Shown here: positions 1 to 6,391 of the stretch, in pieces
How the letters are laid out: every line of letters begins with the position of its first letter
Position numbering within the stretch: position 1 is the stretch's first letter
NCBI GenBank assembly: GCA_945896765.1
Contig: CAMDEL010000093.1
Coordinates: 1-6,391 of the forward strand
Direction of reading: 5' to 3'
Length of the DNA: 6,391 bases
Origin: Singulisphaera sp. GP187
GTDB lineage: Bacteria > Planctomycetota > Phycisphaerae > Phycisphaerales > SM1A02
The notes under the pieces: generated by a model
Told to the model about the DNA's origin: nothing
Databases searched by the model: none
Seen by the model: the letters and a program-made list of their open reading frames with translations, nothing else
Made by a program: the position numbers and the translations under genes

Positions 1-1095
1 CTCGCCCCGCTTGCTCATCTTGCGCAGGGATTGATCGGCGAAGGTCCAATGGATTTCGGCGGACGCAGAATGAATGCTTCAGAAGCGCACAAAGCGGCGG
101 GTATTTCGCCAATTCGACTTGCAGAAAAAGAAGGTCTTGCGCTGATCAACGGAACACACTTGATGACAGGACTCGGCGCACTCGCGGTACATGATGCGAA
201 TCATCTTCTGCATGCCGCTGTCGTTGCTACTGCGATGGCGATCGACGCTTGTCGAGGCGCATCGAGCGTTTTCGATCACAGAATTCATCTTGCGCGCAAT
301 CAGCCTGGTCAGATTGCGATTGCTGCTGCAGTGCGAAAACTTCTAGAGAATTCGCAGATCGGACCCGCGCATGCAGTCAATGATCCTCGCGTGCAAGACC
401 CTTATTCTCTGCGCGCATCGCCGCAAATTCTGGGCGCTGTATTCGATGCGATGCAATCGACTCAGTGCACAATCGAGAATGAACTCGGTGCGGTCACGGA
501 CAATCCTCTTGTGTTCAAAGGAAATCAAGGTTGGGAAGTTTTGTCTGGAGCAAACTTCCACGGAATGCCGCTTGCCATATCGCTGGATGTTCTGCGCATC
601 GCGCTCTGCCATCTGGCTGGTATCGCAGAACGCCGAATCTATTGGGCATTGTCAAGCCACGACAAAGAAAGCAAACTTCCTGCACATTTATCGGCGCAAC
701 CTGGCGTGCGAAGTGGATACATGATTGTTCAATATGCCGCGGCTGCGTGCTGTAATGAACTGAGAACATTGGCATATCCATCAAGTGTTGGCAACATTTC
801 CACTTGCGCAGGAATCGAGGATTACAACAGCATGGGCGCGACAAGCGCATTGCATACACGTGATGCGATTCGATTGGCACGGGATGTTGTTGCATGCGAA
901 TTGCTCGTGATGTCGGAAGCTATGGAATTTCAACGTCCACTTATGAGTGGCGTTGGCATCGAGCATGCGCATCATGCCATTCGAACTGTGGTCGAGAGAT
1001 TGACCCATGATCGTTCGCCAGCTCCTGATATCGCTGCAATTGCAACCTTGATCGAGCAAGGCTCTCTCTCCACGTTCACTCCAAGCATTGCCTAA
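1..1095 (+). CDS. hutH: Histidine ammonia-lyase (HutH), C-terminal 364 residues, 5' end outside window
   Basis: This enzyme deaminates L-histidine to trans-urocanate and ammonia in the cytoplasm, the first step of histidine degradation. The reading frame is open from base 1 and begins LAPLAHLAQGLIGEG, which in the family directly follows the MIO-forming Ala-Ser-Gly-Asp. The prosthetic-group triad is therefore expected just left of the window and cannot be seen. Adding about 145 missing residues gives a full length near 509, normal for HutH. With that offset, family active-site residues fall where expected from Pseudomonas putida HutH: Asn195 in LINGTH, and Gln277, Tyr280 and Arg283 in QDPYSLR. 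VTDNPLVF and SGANFHG follow. The catalytic Glu is kept, but in GIEDYNSMG rather than the usual NQEDHVSM. The TAA stop is at 1093-1095. hutU follows after 9 bases, implying one operon. The TTG at 31 is an internal Leu codon, not a start. The family is certain; histidine specificity rests on hutU adjacency and the kept residues. Confidence 0.95.
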   Translation, partial: LAPLAHLAQGLIGEGPMDFGGRRMNASEAHKAAGISPIRLAEKEGLALINGTHLMTGLGALAVHDANHLLHAAVVATAMAIDACRGASSVFDHRIHLARNQPGQIAIAAAVRKLLENSQIGPAHAVNDPRVQDPYSLRASPQILGAVFDAMQSTQCTIENELGAVTDNPLVFKGNQGWEVLSGANFHGMPLAISLDVLRIALCHLAGIAERRIYWALSSHDKESKLPAHLSAQPGVRSGYMIVQYAAAACCNELRTLAYPSSVGNISTCAGIEDYNSMGATSALHTRDAIRLARDVVACELLVMSEAMEFQRPLMSGVGIEHAHHAIRTVVERLTHDRSPAPDIAAIATLIEQGSLSTFTPSIA

Positions 1096-1104
1096 ACTGA
1101 CCGT

Positions 1105-2781
1105 ATGACTTCTCTCCCAATGACTGGATCTCATCGAATCGTGCGCGCGCCGCGAGGAATGGCGATGACCTGCAAGACATGGGCCGCTGAAGCGGCGATG
1201 CGAATGCTGATGAATAATCTCGACCCCGAAGTTGCAGAGCGGCCGCAAGAATTGATTGTCTATGGAGGGCGCGGGCAAGCAGCGCGATCGTGGGAAGCAT
1301 TCGATGCAATCATTGCAAGTCTGCGTTCGCTGGGAAGTGATGAAACGCTGCTGGTTCAAAGCGGAAAACCAGTTGGCATTGTGAAGACGCATGCTGATGC
1401 GCCACGTGTGATGATCGCAAATTCAAATCTTGTTCCACACTGGGCGACGCAATCGCACTTCGATGATCTTGCCTCGCGGGGATTGATGATGTTCGGGCAA
1501 ATGACTGCGGGAAGTTGGATCTATATCGGAACGCAAGGAATTCTTCAGGGAACATACGAAACATATGCCGAGTGCGCGCGTCAGTTTTTCAAAGGATCAC
1601 TGCGAGGGACGCTGAATGTCACAGCAGGTTGCGGCGGGATGGGAGGAGCGCAACCGCTTGCGATCACCATGAACGAGGGAACATGTTTGATTGCAGATGT
1701 CTGCCACGAGCGACTGACCAAACGCGTTCAGGATCGATATCTCGATGAGATCTATGAAGACCTTGACGCGGGAATCACACGCGCTGTCGAACTTGCGCGC
1801 GATTGCAAAGCGATCAGCGTCGGCGTGCTTGCGAATGCTGTCGACTTACTTGAGCGATTGAAGAAACGAGGAATCATTCCTCAAACGCTGACGGATCAGA
1901 CGAGTGCGCATGATCCACTTGAAGGGTATTACCCAGATGGAATCACCCGTGAAGAGGCAGACGCTCTGCGAAGTGATGATCCTGCTGCGTACACCAAGCG
2001 TTCGATGGCAGCGATGGATCATCATGTTCGACTGATGGTTGAATTTCAGAACAAAGGGTCGAAGGTTTTCGATTATGGAAACAATATTCGCCAACGAGCG
2101 CTTGATAATGGATATGCGGATGCGTTTTCATTTCCAGGATTTGTTCCTGCGTATATTCGCCCACAATTCTGCGTAGGAAGAGGCCCATTTCGGTGGGTTG
2201 CCCTTTCGGGAGATCCTGCGGATATTCACGCCACAGACGAGGCGATCTTGTCTCTCTTTCCAAATGACAAACCGCTGCACAGATGGATTCGCGCCGCGCA
2301 AGAACGCGTCGCATTTCAAGGACTTCCCGCGCGTATTTGTTGGCTTGGACTTGGCGAGAGAAATCGAGCAGGATTGCGATTCAACGAAATGGTTGCCAGC
2401 GGTGAAGTGAAAGCACCAATCGTGATCGGTCGAGATCATCTCGACTGCGGATCCGTGGCAAGCCCAAACCGAGAAACCGAAGGAATGCTCGATGGAACTG
2501 ATGCTGTCAGCGATTGGGCATTGCTCAACTTTGCAGTCAATATCGCCAGCGGTGCATCGTGGACAAGTTTTCATCATGGCGGCGGAGTCGGCATCGGTTT
2601 CAGTCAGCACGCTGGTCAAGTGACTGTTGCTGACGGCACTCCAGAAGCAGCGAAACGATTGGAGCGCGTGTTGACGAATGACCCAATGATGGGCGTCTTC
2701 CGACATGCCGATGCGGGTTATGACATCGCCCAACAATGTGCAGATCGTCTGCATGTTCCGATTCCAATCCGAAATTGGTGA
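1105..2781 (+). CDS. hutU: Urocanate hydratase (urocanase, HutU), complete, 558 aa
   Basis: This cytoplasmic enzyme adds water to trans-urocanate, forming 4-imidazolone-5-propanoate with tightly bound NAD+ as electrophile; it is step two of histidine breakdown. The length of 558 residues is normal for the family. Visible signatures are the N-terminal VRAPRG block (13-18), AMRMLMNNLDPEVAE (about 31-45), VYGGRGQAARSWE, the glycine-rich NAD+-binding stretch TAGCGGMGGAQPLA (173-186), and the urocanase signature FQGLPARICW with the essential Cys near residue 412. GRDHLDCGSVASPNRETEG and SFHHGGGVGIGFSQHAGQ follow. No key residue is missing and the frame is intact. The ATG at 1105 puts the conserved RAPRG block about 13 residues in, as expected; ATG 1120 is a possible alternative. 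Neither has a Shine-Dalgarno sequence upstream. The gene follows hutH by 9 bases, so it is probably co-transcribed. It ends 23 bases before the convergent Sua5 gene. Confidence 0.98.
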   Translation: MTSLPMTGSHRIVRAPRGMAMTCKTWAAEAAMRMLMNNLDPEVAERPQELIVYGGRGQAARSWEAFDAIIASLRSLGSDETLLVQSGKPVGIVKTHADAPRVMIANSNLVPHWATQSHFDDLASRGLMMFGQMTAGSWIYIGTQGILQGTYETYAECARQFFKGSLRGTLNVTAGCGGMGGAQPLAITMNEGTCLIADVCHERLTKRVQDRYLDEIYEDLDAGITRAVELARDCKAISVGVLANAVDLLERLKKRGIIPQTLTDQTSAHDPLEGYYPDGITREEADALRSDDPAAYTKRSMAAMDHHVRLMVEFQNKGSKVFDYGNNIRQRALDNGYADAFSFPGFVPAYIRPQFCVGRGPFRWVALSGDPADIHATDEAILSLFPNDKPLHRWIRAAQERVAFQGLPARICWLGLGERNRAGLRFNEMVASGEVKAPIVIGRDHLDCGSVASPNRETEGMLDGTDAVSDWALLNFAVNIASGASWTSFHHGGGVGIGFSQHAGQVTVADGTPEAAKRLERVLTNDPMMGVFRHADAGYDIAQQCADRLHVPIPIRNW

Positions 2782-2786
2782 AGCCA

Positions 2787-2808
2787 GCGGATCACATCGG
2801 CGGATCAC
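2787..2808. repeat. Short direct repeat in the hutU / sua5 convergent junction
   Basis: GCGGATCAC occurs at 2787-2795 and again at 2800-2808, a 9-base direct repeat with a 13-base period. The second copy runs over the stop codon of the minus-strand Sua5 gene. The 23 bases between the two convergent stops contain no stem followed by a T-run on either strand, so no intrinsic terminator can be called. The repeat may be chance; I know of no element that matches it. Confidence 0.3.
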
Positions 2809-3770
2809 GCAGTCGTAGCGCGACGAAGTCGATCGTGAATTGCTGACCAAAGACCGTGTTGATGTGGCGGTCGTTCAATGACAATTCGATCGCATCCAGA
2901 TTCATCTGCGCGTCGAAGCGAGTCATAGATTGCCGCGGCATAACCCTCCGAATCTTGCGGCATATCAAGGCGAAAATGATGCTCTGGGAAAATTGATCCT
3001 TCGAAACAAATCACAGCGACTCGACCCGCGACGGCCAAGTCCTGCGCAAGCAATTCATGATTAACGATCGTCGCAGGAAGCGTTGGCGCATAATGCCTGA
3101 TTGAACTTCCAGGACTTGAGCTCTGCTCGACTGGCATATCCACTTCGATTGGACCGAGCAATTCTGACAATCGTTCGATGGTCACTGCGCCAAGTCTTCG
3201 CACAACTGGCTTGGACTCCGAAAGATCGATCACAGTGGATTCGATTCCAAGAGTGCATGGACCGCCGTCCAGAATCATCAAGTCTGTTTGGTCGGCATAA
3301 TCGCGAGCAACATGCTTCGCAGTTGTCGGCGAAACTCCACCGCTTCGATTCGCGCTTGGCGCGCTGATTGCGCCGCCGCAGGCATAGAGCAAACTGCGAG
3401 CAAGAAGATGTCGCGGACTGCGGACGGCGATCGTGTCATATCCACCTGCAGCAATTGCTGGAACTTCTGGTCGCCGAGGCAAGATGATTGTCAAAGGTCC
3501 AGGCCAACACGCGCTGATGAGATTCATTGACCTTCGAGTCCATCCTGTTGAAACGCGCTTCGCTGATGCGAGGTCGACCACATGAGCGATCAACGGATTC
3601 CCCGTCGGTCGACGCTTCAACTCATAAATCTTTGCGATGGCCTCTGGATTGAATGTGTCTGCTCCGAGACCATAAACAGTTTCGGTCGCAAATGCGACAA
3701 CTGATCCTTTGCGTAATTCTGCTGCAGCAAGATCGATATTCACATCAGAATATGGGAGAATTGCAGCCAT
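2805..3770 (-). CDS. tsaC: Threonylcarbamoyl-AMP synthase, Sua5/YrdC/YwlC type (321 aa)
   Basis: This enzyme makes threonylcarbamoyl-AMP from threonine, bicarbonate and ATP, the first step of the universal tRNA t6A37 modification; the TsaB/TsaD machinery then transfers the group to ANN-decoding tRNAs. The YrdC domain spans about residues 8-205. It shows VVAFATETVYGLGAD (24-38), the nucleotide-binding KRRPTGNPL (52-60), WPGPLTIILPRR (89-100), the SAPSANRSGG loop (136-145) and LGIESTVIDL (174-183). The linker motif SPGSSIRHYAP (219-229) and a C-terminal domain ending LWSAIHDRLRRA mark the longer two-domain Sua5 form rather than short TsaC. The ATG at 3770 was chosen because it lies 4 bases past the stop of the upstream TolC gene and starts right before the YrdC fold. 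An ATG at 3806 would add 12 residues and overlap that gene. No clear Shine-Dalgarno is present, so translation probably depends on coupling to the upstream gene. Confidence 0.94.
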   Translation of the reverse strand: MAAILPYSDVNIDLAAAELRKGSVVAFATETVYGLGADTFNPEAIAKIYELKRRPTGNPLIAHVVDLASAKRVSTGWTRRSMNLISACWPGPLTIILPRRPEVPAIAAGGYDTIAVRSPRHLLARSLLYACGGAISAPSANRSGGVSPTTAKHVARDYADQTDLMILDGGPCTLGIESTVIDLSESKPVVRRLGAVTIERLSELLGPIEVDMPVEQSSSPGSSIRHYAPTLPATIVNHELLAQDLAVAGRVAVICFEGSIFPEHHFRLDMPQDSEGYAAAIYDSLRRADESGCDRIVIERPPHQHGLWSAIHDRLRRATTA

Positions 3771-3774
3771 TCTA

Positions 3775-5586
3775 TTAGCGATCGCCACCAAATACTTCGA
3801 TATCAATCTGATTCATCGTCAGTCCAGTTCCCATTGCATTAAAAAGTCGAGCCATCGCTGTGTTGTAATTGACCATCGACTCGATCTCTGCGAGATACGA
3901 AGTGGCAAGTCGATCCTGCGCAACAAATTTGGTTTGAAGAAATTCTGGAGTGAGCGCCGCCAGTGTCTGCTCGAGCACGGCAAGAGATCGAACGCTTTCT
4001 GCGGCGGCTAAGCGACTCGCACGCGTTTGATCGATCAATTCATAACTTGTTGTCACTCCTCGCAGCGATGTCTTGACGGCAAAGACTGCATTCTCGATTG
4101 CACTTTGATAGGAAATCACCGCCGCGGATCGTTGCAATCGTGCCTGACGATATTGCGCTTCTGCTGCGCGGTTTCCGATGGGCTGACTAAAAGCCAACTT
4201 CGCAAGCCAAGAAACATAATTCGCATCAGCGACTTCAGTGAAAGCGCCAGTCATGGATCCATCGGCACCACCTTCGGTGTCCTGCCCAGCAAGCGAGACA
4301 CCTGCGATCAAACCAAGTTGCGGCAATCGCCCATTGTCTGCAACAAGCATCCCGATCGCCGCATCATCAATTCTCAACACCGCAATTGCAATCGATGGAT
4401 TTTGCTCGACCGCGGTGACAATCGCGTCACGCAAGTTGTATTTGATGGGTTGCTGACAAAGAAGATCGATTGGAACCATCAGCGAATCAGTACCAACCGA
4501 AACAGCCGGATCGTTCATTAGAAGTTTCAGCCGATCACTTTCATCGCGGGATTTCAGCCACGCTCGAATCAGATTCGCCTTGCGCTGTTCGACGATTGCC
4601 ACGGCCAAGGCATAATCAGCGACTGTGGCGTCGAAGTTGAGTCGCTTTTTTAGCACATCACGAACTTCCGATCCAACTTTCAATAGCCACGCTGCAGCGA
4701 CAACTTGCTGACGAGCATATAAAACCGTCCAGTACTGAATCTCGGTCTGTTCGACAACATTCAAGAGCGTTTGGCGAAGATTGACCACCGACGCCCGGTC
4801 TCGATTTCGGGCGAGACGGATCTGAGCCTCATTGACATCACTGCCGAAACCCTGCAGCAGCGGTTGGCTCAAATTGAAATTGACGGAGTTGGTCCAATAG
4901 CTTGAAGGGTCATAAATGCTCGCACTCTGCTGAGTGTTAATCATGTTGACACTCGCCGCGACCGTTCCGCCAGAAATGAGCCGCTTCTGAATCCCAGTCG
5001 AAAGCGAAGTCTGGCTGTTTTCAGGGGCGAAGGCATCATTCAAGCCACTACCAATATTGATCGGGGGCGGCGGCACGTTGGTCGTCTGATAGCCGGATCC
5101 AGCGAGAAGGACCGCGTCGAATGCCGCTTCTGCCTTGACCACATCGGTCTCGGCGATGGACTGTTCGATGCGAGAACCTTGAACGGACAAGTTGTTTCGA
5201 ACTGCCGCGGCGATTGCGGACTTCAGGCTCAACTGAACTTCTGGATCGGTCGCTCCAGTGGTATCTGGGCCTAAATCAAGCCCTAAACCGCCATTTACCC
5301 CCTGCGGACCAATGGCGTCTAACTCTGGAATTCTCCCCGCGAGAGTCTCGAAGACCGAGTTTGGAGTGCTCTGAACTGTTCGAAGTACTTGCGGAGTTCC
5401 TTGCGGAATCGGCGACGCTCCTTGACGCGCAATCGCGGCATCGATCGCTTCTCTGAGCTGCGTTTCCCCGTCATCTTGGGACATCGGAGACTGACACGAA
5501 GTGAGTGCAAGGACAACGACTCCCGCTCCAAAATAAATTTTCAAATTCGCCTTTAGCACTGGACCAATAATACTCGATATAGACAT
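3775..5586 (-). CDS. TolC-family outer-membrane efflux lipoprotein (about 603 aa)
   Basis: This is an outer-membrane channel protein of the OEP/TolC family, whose trimers form the exit duct for RND, ABC or MFS pumps and type I secretion. The N-terminus has basic residues (Lys12, Lys16), a hydrophobic stretch (17-28) and lipobox LTSC with Cys31, so lipidation is predicted. A polar Gly/Pro/Asp-rich segment (about 32-115) precedes two tandem OEP repeats. The first, about 118-360, contains LSQPLLQGFGSDVNEAQIRLA (from 239) and long coiled-coil helices with EIQYWTVLYARQQV. The second, about 385-590, contains the typical SQPIGNRAAEAQYRQARLQR (467-486) and a helical run ending near NAMG. The frame extends to an ATG at 5739, but those 51 extra residues are Cys-rich, unlike a leader and antisense to another gene, so I take ATG 5586. 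GTG 5559 would give a neater signal peptide (594 aa). No pump or adaptor gene is in the window, so the substrate is unknown. The Sua5 gene follows after 4 bases. Confidence 0.9.
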   Translation of the reverse strand: MSISSIIGPVLKANLKIYFGAGVVVLALTSCQSPMSQDDGETQLREAIDAAIARQGASPIPQGTPQVLRTVQSTPNSVFETLAGRIPELDAIGPQGVNGGLGLDLGPDTTGATDPEVQLSLKSAIAAAVRNNLSVQGSRIEQSIAETDVVKAEAAFDAVLLAGSGYQTTNVPPPPINIGSGLNDAFAPENSQTSLSTGIQKRLISGGTVAASVNMINTQQSASIYDPSSYWTNSVNFNLSQPLLQGFGSDVNEAQIRLARNRDRASVVNLRQTLLNVVEQTEIQYWTVLYARQQVVAAAWLLKVGSEVRDVLKKRLNFDATVADYALAVAIVEQRKANLIRAWLKSRDESDRLKLLMNDPAVSVGTDSLMVPIDLLCQQPIKYNLRDAIVTAVEQNPSIAIAVLRIDDAAIGMLVADNGRLPQLGLIAGVSLAGQDTEGGADGSMTGAFTEVADANYVSWLAKLAFSQPIGNRAAEAQYRQARLQRSAAVISYQSAIENAVFAVKTSLRGVTTSYELIDQTRASRLAAAESVRSLAVLEQTLAALTPEFLQTKFVAQDRLATSYLAEIESMVNYNTAMARLFNAMGTGLTMNQIDIEVFGGDR

Positions 5587-5588
5587 TA
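5559..5588. promoter_or_regulatory. Compact divergent start region between tolC-like and SH3-protein genes
   Basis: The minus-strand ATG (CAT at 5584-5586) and the plus-strand ATG (5588-5590) are separated by one base. If the minus gene instead starts at GTG 5559, the region between the starts is 28 bases and A+T rich. On the minus strand TATTAT (5572 down to 5567) matches the -10 consensus at five of six positions and would place a transcript start about at 5560, just before that GTG. On the plus strand TATAGA (5578-5583) is a weak -10 candidate that would give a start at about the ATG. No convincing -35 or Shine-Dalgarno is seen for either gene. Very short or absent leaders are therefore suggested, not shown. 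Confidence 0.3.
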
Positions 5589-6391
5589 TGGACAGAGCAA
5601 GGATAGCCGGTCCCCTGGTTGCGTTCGCCTTTTTTGCAGCATTTGCAACACATATTGAAAGTGTGCATGCGCAACAAGGTGCATCGTCGCCCGCGGAATC
5701 ACAATCTTCGACATACTTCGCAACAGTGACGGCTGACAACGTCTATGTTCGCTCGGGACCAAGCGTCCAGAGTTCTTATCCATTTGGAAAGATGGATCGC
5801 GGCGAAGTCGTTCGCGTCGTCGAAGAAAACTTCGGCTGGGCGCGCGTACAAACCGCGGGTCGCGCATTCGCTGACATGAACGGATTCATTCCAGTTGATG
5901 ATCGTGCTCAACTTTCTGTTGATGGCGCAACGATCACTGCGAATGCGACAACCGAATTGCGCGCTCCGAATATCAGCGCGGATTCAACTCCAGACAGTTC
6001 TTGGAAGCAAATTGGTCGCATCGAAGCAGGCGCAACGCTTGCTGTGATTGCTCGCATTGATGCTGAACGTGGATCCGTGTGGAGCGTTCGACTTCCTGAA
6101 ATGGGCGAAGGATGGATCAATTCAAATTTCTTGCGCCGTTCCACTGCTGCGGAAGCCGTCGCTTTCGACAAGGCTGTTGTGAACGAAGAAATTGCAACAA
6201 TTGCTACAGAAGGAGCAATGATTGCAGTTGCGAGCGAACCAACTGAGCCAGGCGCTGTGATTGCTGAAATCGTCGAAGTCGAAATGAAACCAGCAAAGCC
6301 AACGAAAACTCCCGAGCAAATCGCAACTGAATTGCGCAGAGCAACATTTGCAGATCTCGAAGTTGCGTGGCTGAAAATAAAGGGCCAGCCA
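5588..6391 (+). CDS. Secreted protein with two bacterial SH3 (SH3b) modules, 3' end outside window
   Basis: The frame is open from ATG 5588 to the last base, giving 268 residues with no stop. Residues 1-28 form a signal peptide: basic MDRAR, a hydrophobic core (about 7-20) and a likely cleavage after SVHA before QQG, so the product is exported to the periplasm or beyond. The first SH3b module, about 44-103, reads VTADNVYVRSGPS, then RGEVVRVVEENFGWARV and NGFIP, the usual pattern. A second, weaker module at about 113-184 has TELRAPNIS, IEAGATLAVIARI, WSVRLP and GEGWINSNFLRR. An Ala/Glu/Pro-rich linker (185-242) leads to a probably helical segment TPEQIATELRRATFADLEVAW that runs off the edge. 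SH3b domains commonly bind peptidoglycan or cell-surface ligands; no catalytic domain is visible here, so function is unknown. ATG 5588 is the first standard start after the in-frame TAA at 5534 and is fixed by the signal peptide. No Shine-Dalgarno precedes it. Confidence 0.85.
   Translation, partial: MDRARIAGPLVAFAFFAAFATHIESVHAQQGASSPAESQSSTYFATVTADNVYVRSGPSVQSSYPFGKMDRGEVVRVVEENFGWARVQTAGRAFADMNGFIPVDDRAQLSVDGATITANATTELRAPNISADSTPDSSWKQIGRIEAGATLAVIARIDAERGSVWSVRLPEMGEGWINSNFLRRSTAAEAVAFDKAVVNEEIATIATEGAMIAVASEPTEPGAVIAEIVEVEMKPAKPTKTPEQIATELRRATFADLEVAWLKIKGQP

Noticed and set aside
31..1095. A TTG at 31 as the start of a 354-residue ammonia-lyase
   Set aside because: The frame is open to base 1 and the ten codons before it encode LAPLAHLAQG, a conserved HutH block next to the MIO triad. 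The gene begins outside the window.
781..1392. A 203-codon minus-strand open frame across the hutH-hutU junction
   Set aside because: It overlaps two confident plus-strand genes and its composition is Cys/His/Arg rich with no domain pattern.
2782..2830. A shared bidirectional terminator between hutU and the Sua5 gene
   Set aside because: Only a weak TCGT...ACGA pairing at about 2814-2827 is present, inside the Sua5 coding end, with no T-run; it does not meet the pattern of an intrinsic terminator.
2128..2850. A 240-codon open frame antisense to hutU
   Set aside because: It lies opposite an unmistakable urocanase and its translation is rich in Cys, Ser, Arg and His with no recognisable motif; it is a shadow of the hutU reading frame.
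4027..4521. A 164-codon plus-strand open frame inside the TolC-like gene
   Set aside because: It is antisense to the well-supported OEP repeats and shows no domain-like sequence; it is a shadow frame.
5587..5739. Extension of the TolC-like protein upstream to ATG 5739
   Set aside because: The added 51 residues are Cys-rich, place the lipoprotein signal internally at residue 82, and are antisense to the signal peptide and first SH3b module of the plus-strand gene.

Overview
The window looks like an ordinary chromosomal segment of a Gram-negative bacterium of medium GC content (about half GC by eye). It is almost fully coding: five protein genes, two of them cut by the window edges. I saw no RNA gene, mobile element or CRISPR array. 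An outer-membrane lipoprotein of the TolC type requires a double membrane. The large TolC-like lipoprotein and the secreted bacterial-SH3 protein (ADNVYVRSGPS-type repeat) remind me of Planctomycetota, perhaps Phycisphaerae. That placement is an impression from sequence style, not a demonstrated assignment.

Positions 1-2781 (+ strand) carry the end of hutH (histidine ammonia-lyase) followed 9 bases later by a complete hutU (urocanate hydratase). Together they make the first two steps of histidine degradation: L-histidine to trans-urocanate plus ammonia, then urocanate to 4-imidazolone-5-propanoate. The window opens directly after the expected MIO-forming Ala-Ser-Gly of HutH, so the N-terminal ~145 residues lie outside.

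Positions 2805-5586 (- strand) carry a tightly packed pair transcribed toward hutU. A TolC-family outer-membrane lipoprotein is upstream, and a Sua5/TsaC-type threonylcarbamoyl-AMP synthase (tRNA t6A modification) follows 4 bases after its stop. The hutU and Sua5 genes converge with a 23-base gap and no visible hairpin terminator.

Positions 5588-6391 (+ strand) carry the start of a secreted protein with two SH3b-like modules, running off the right edge. It is easily missed because it has no stop in the window. Its ATG lies one base from the most upstream plausible ATG of the divergent TolC gene, so the two genes have essentially no intergenic space if that ATG is used.

None of the starts that can be judged has a recognisable Shine-Dalgarno sequence. 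I did not find a convincing new biological system. The points most worth a second look are the compact divergent start region, the altered motif around the catalytic Glu of HutH, and the tolC-sua5 gene coupling.
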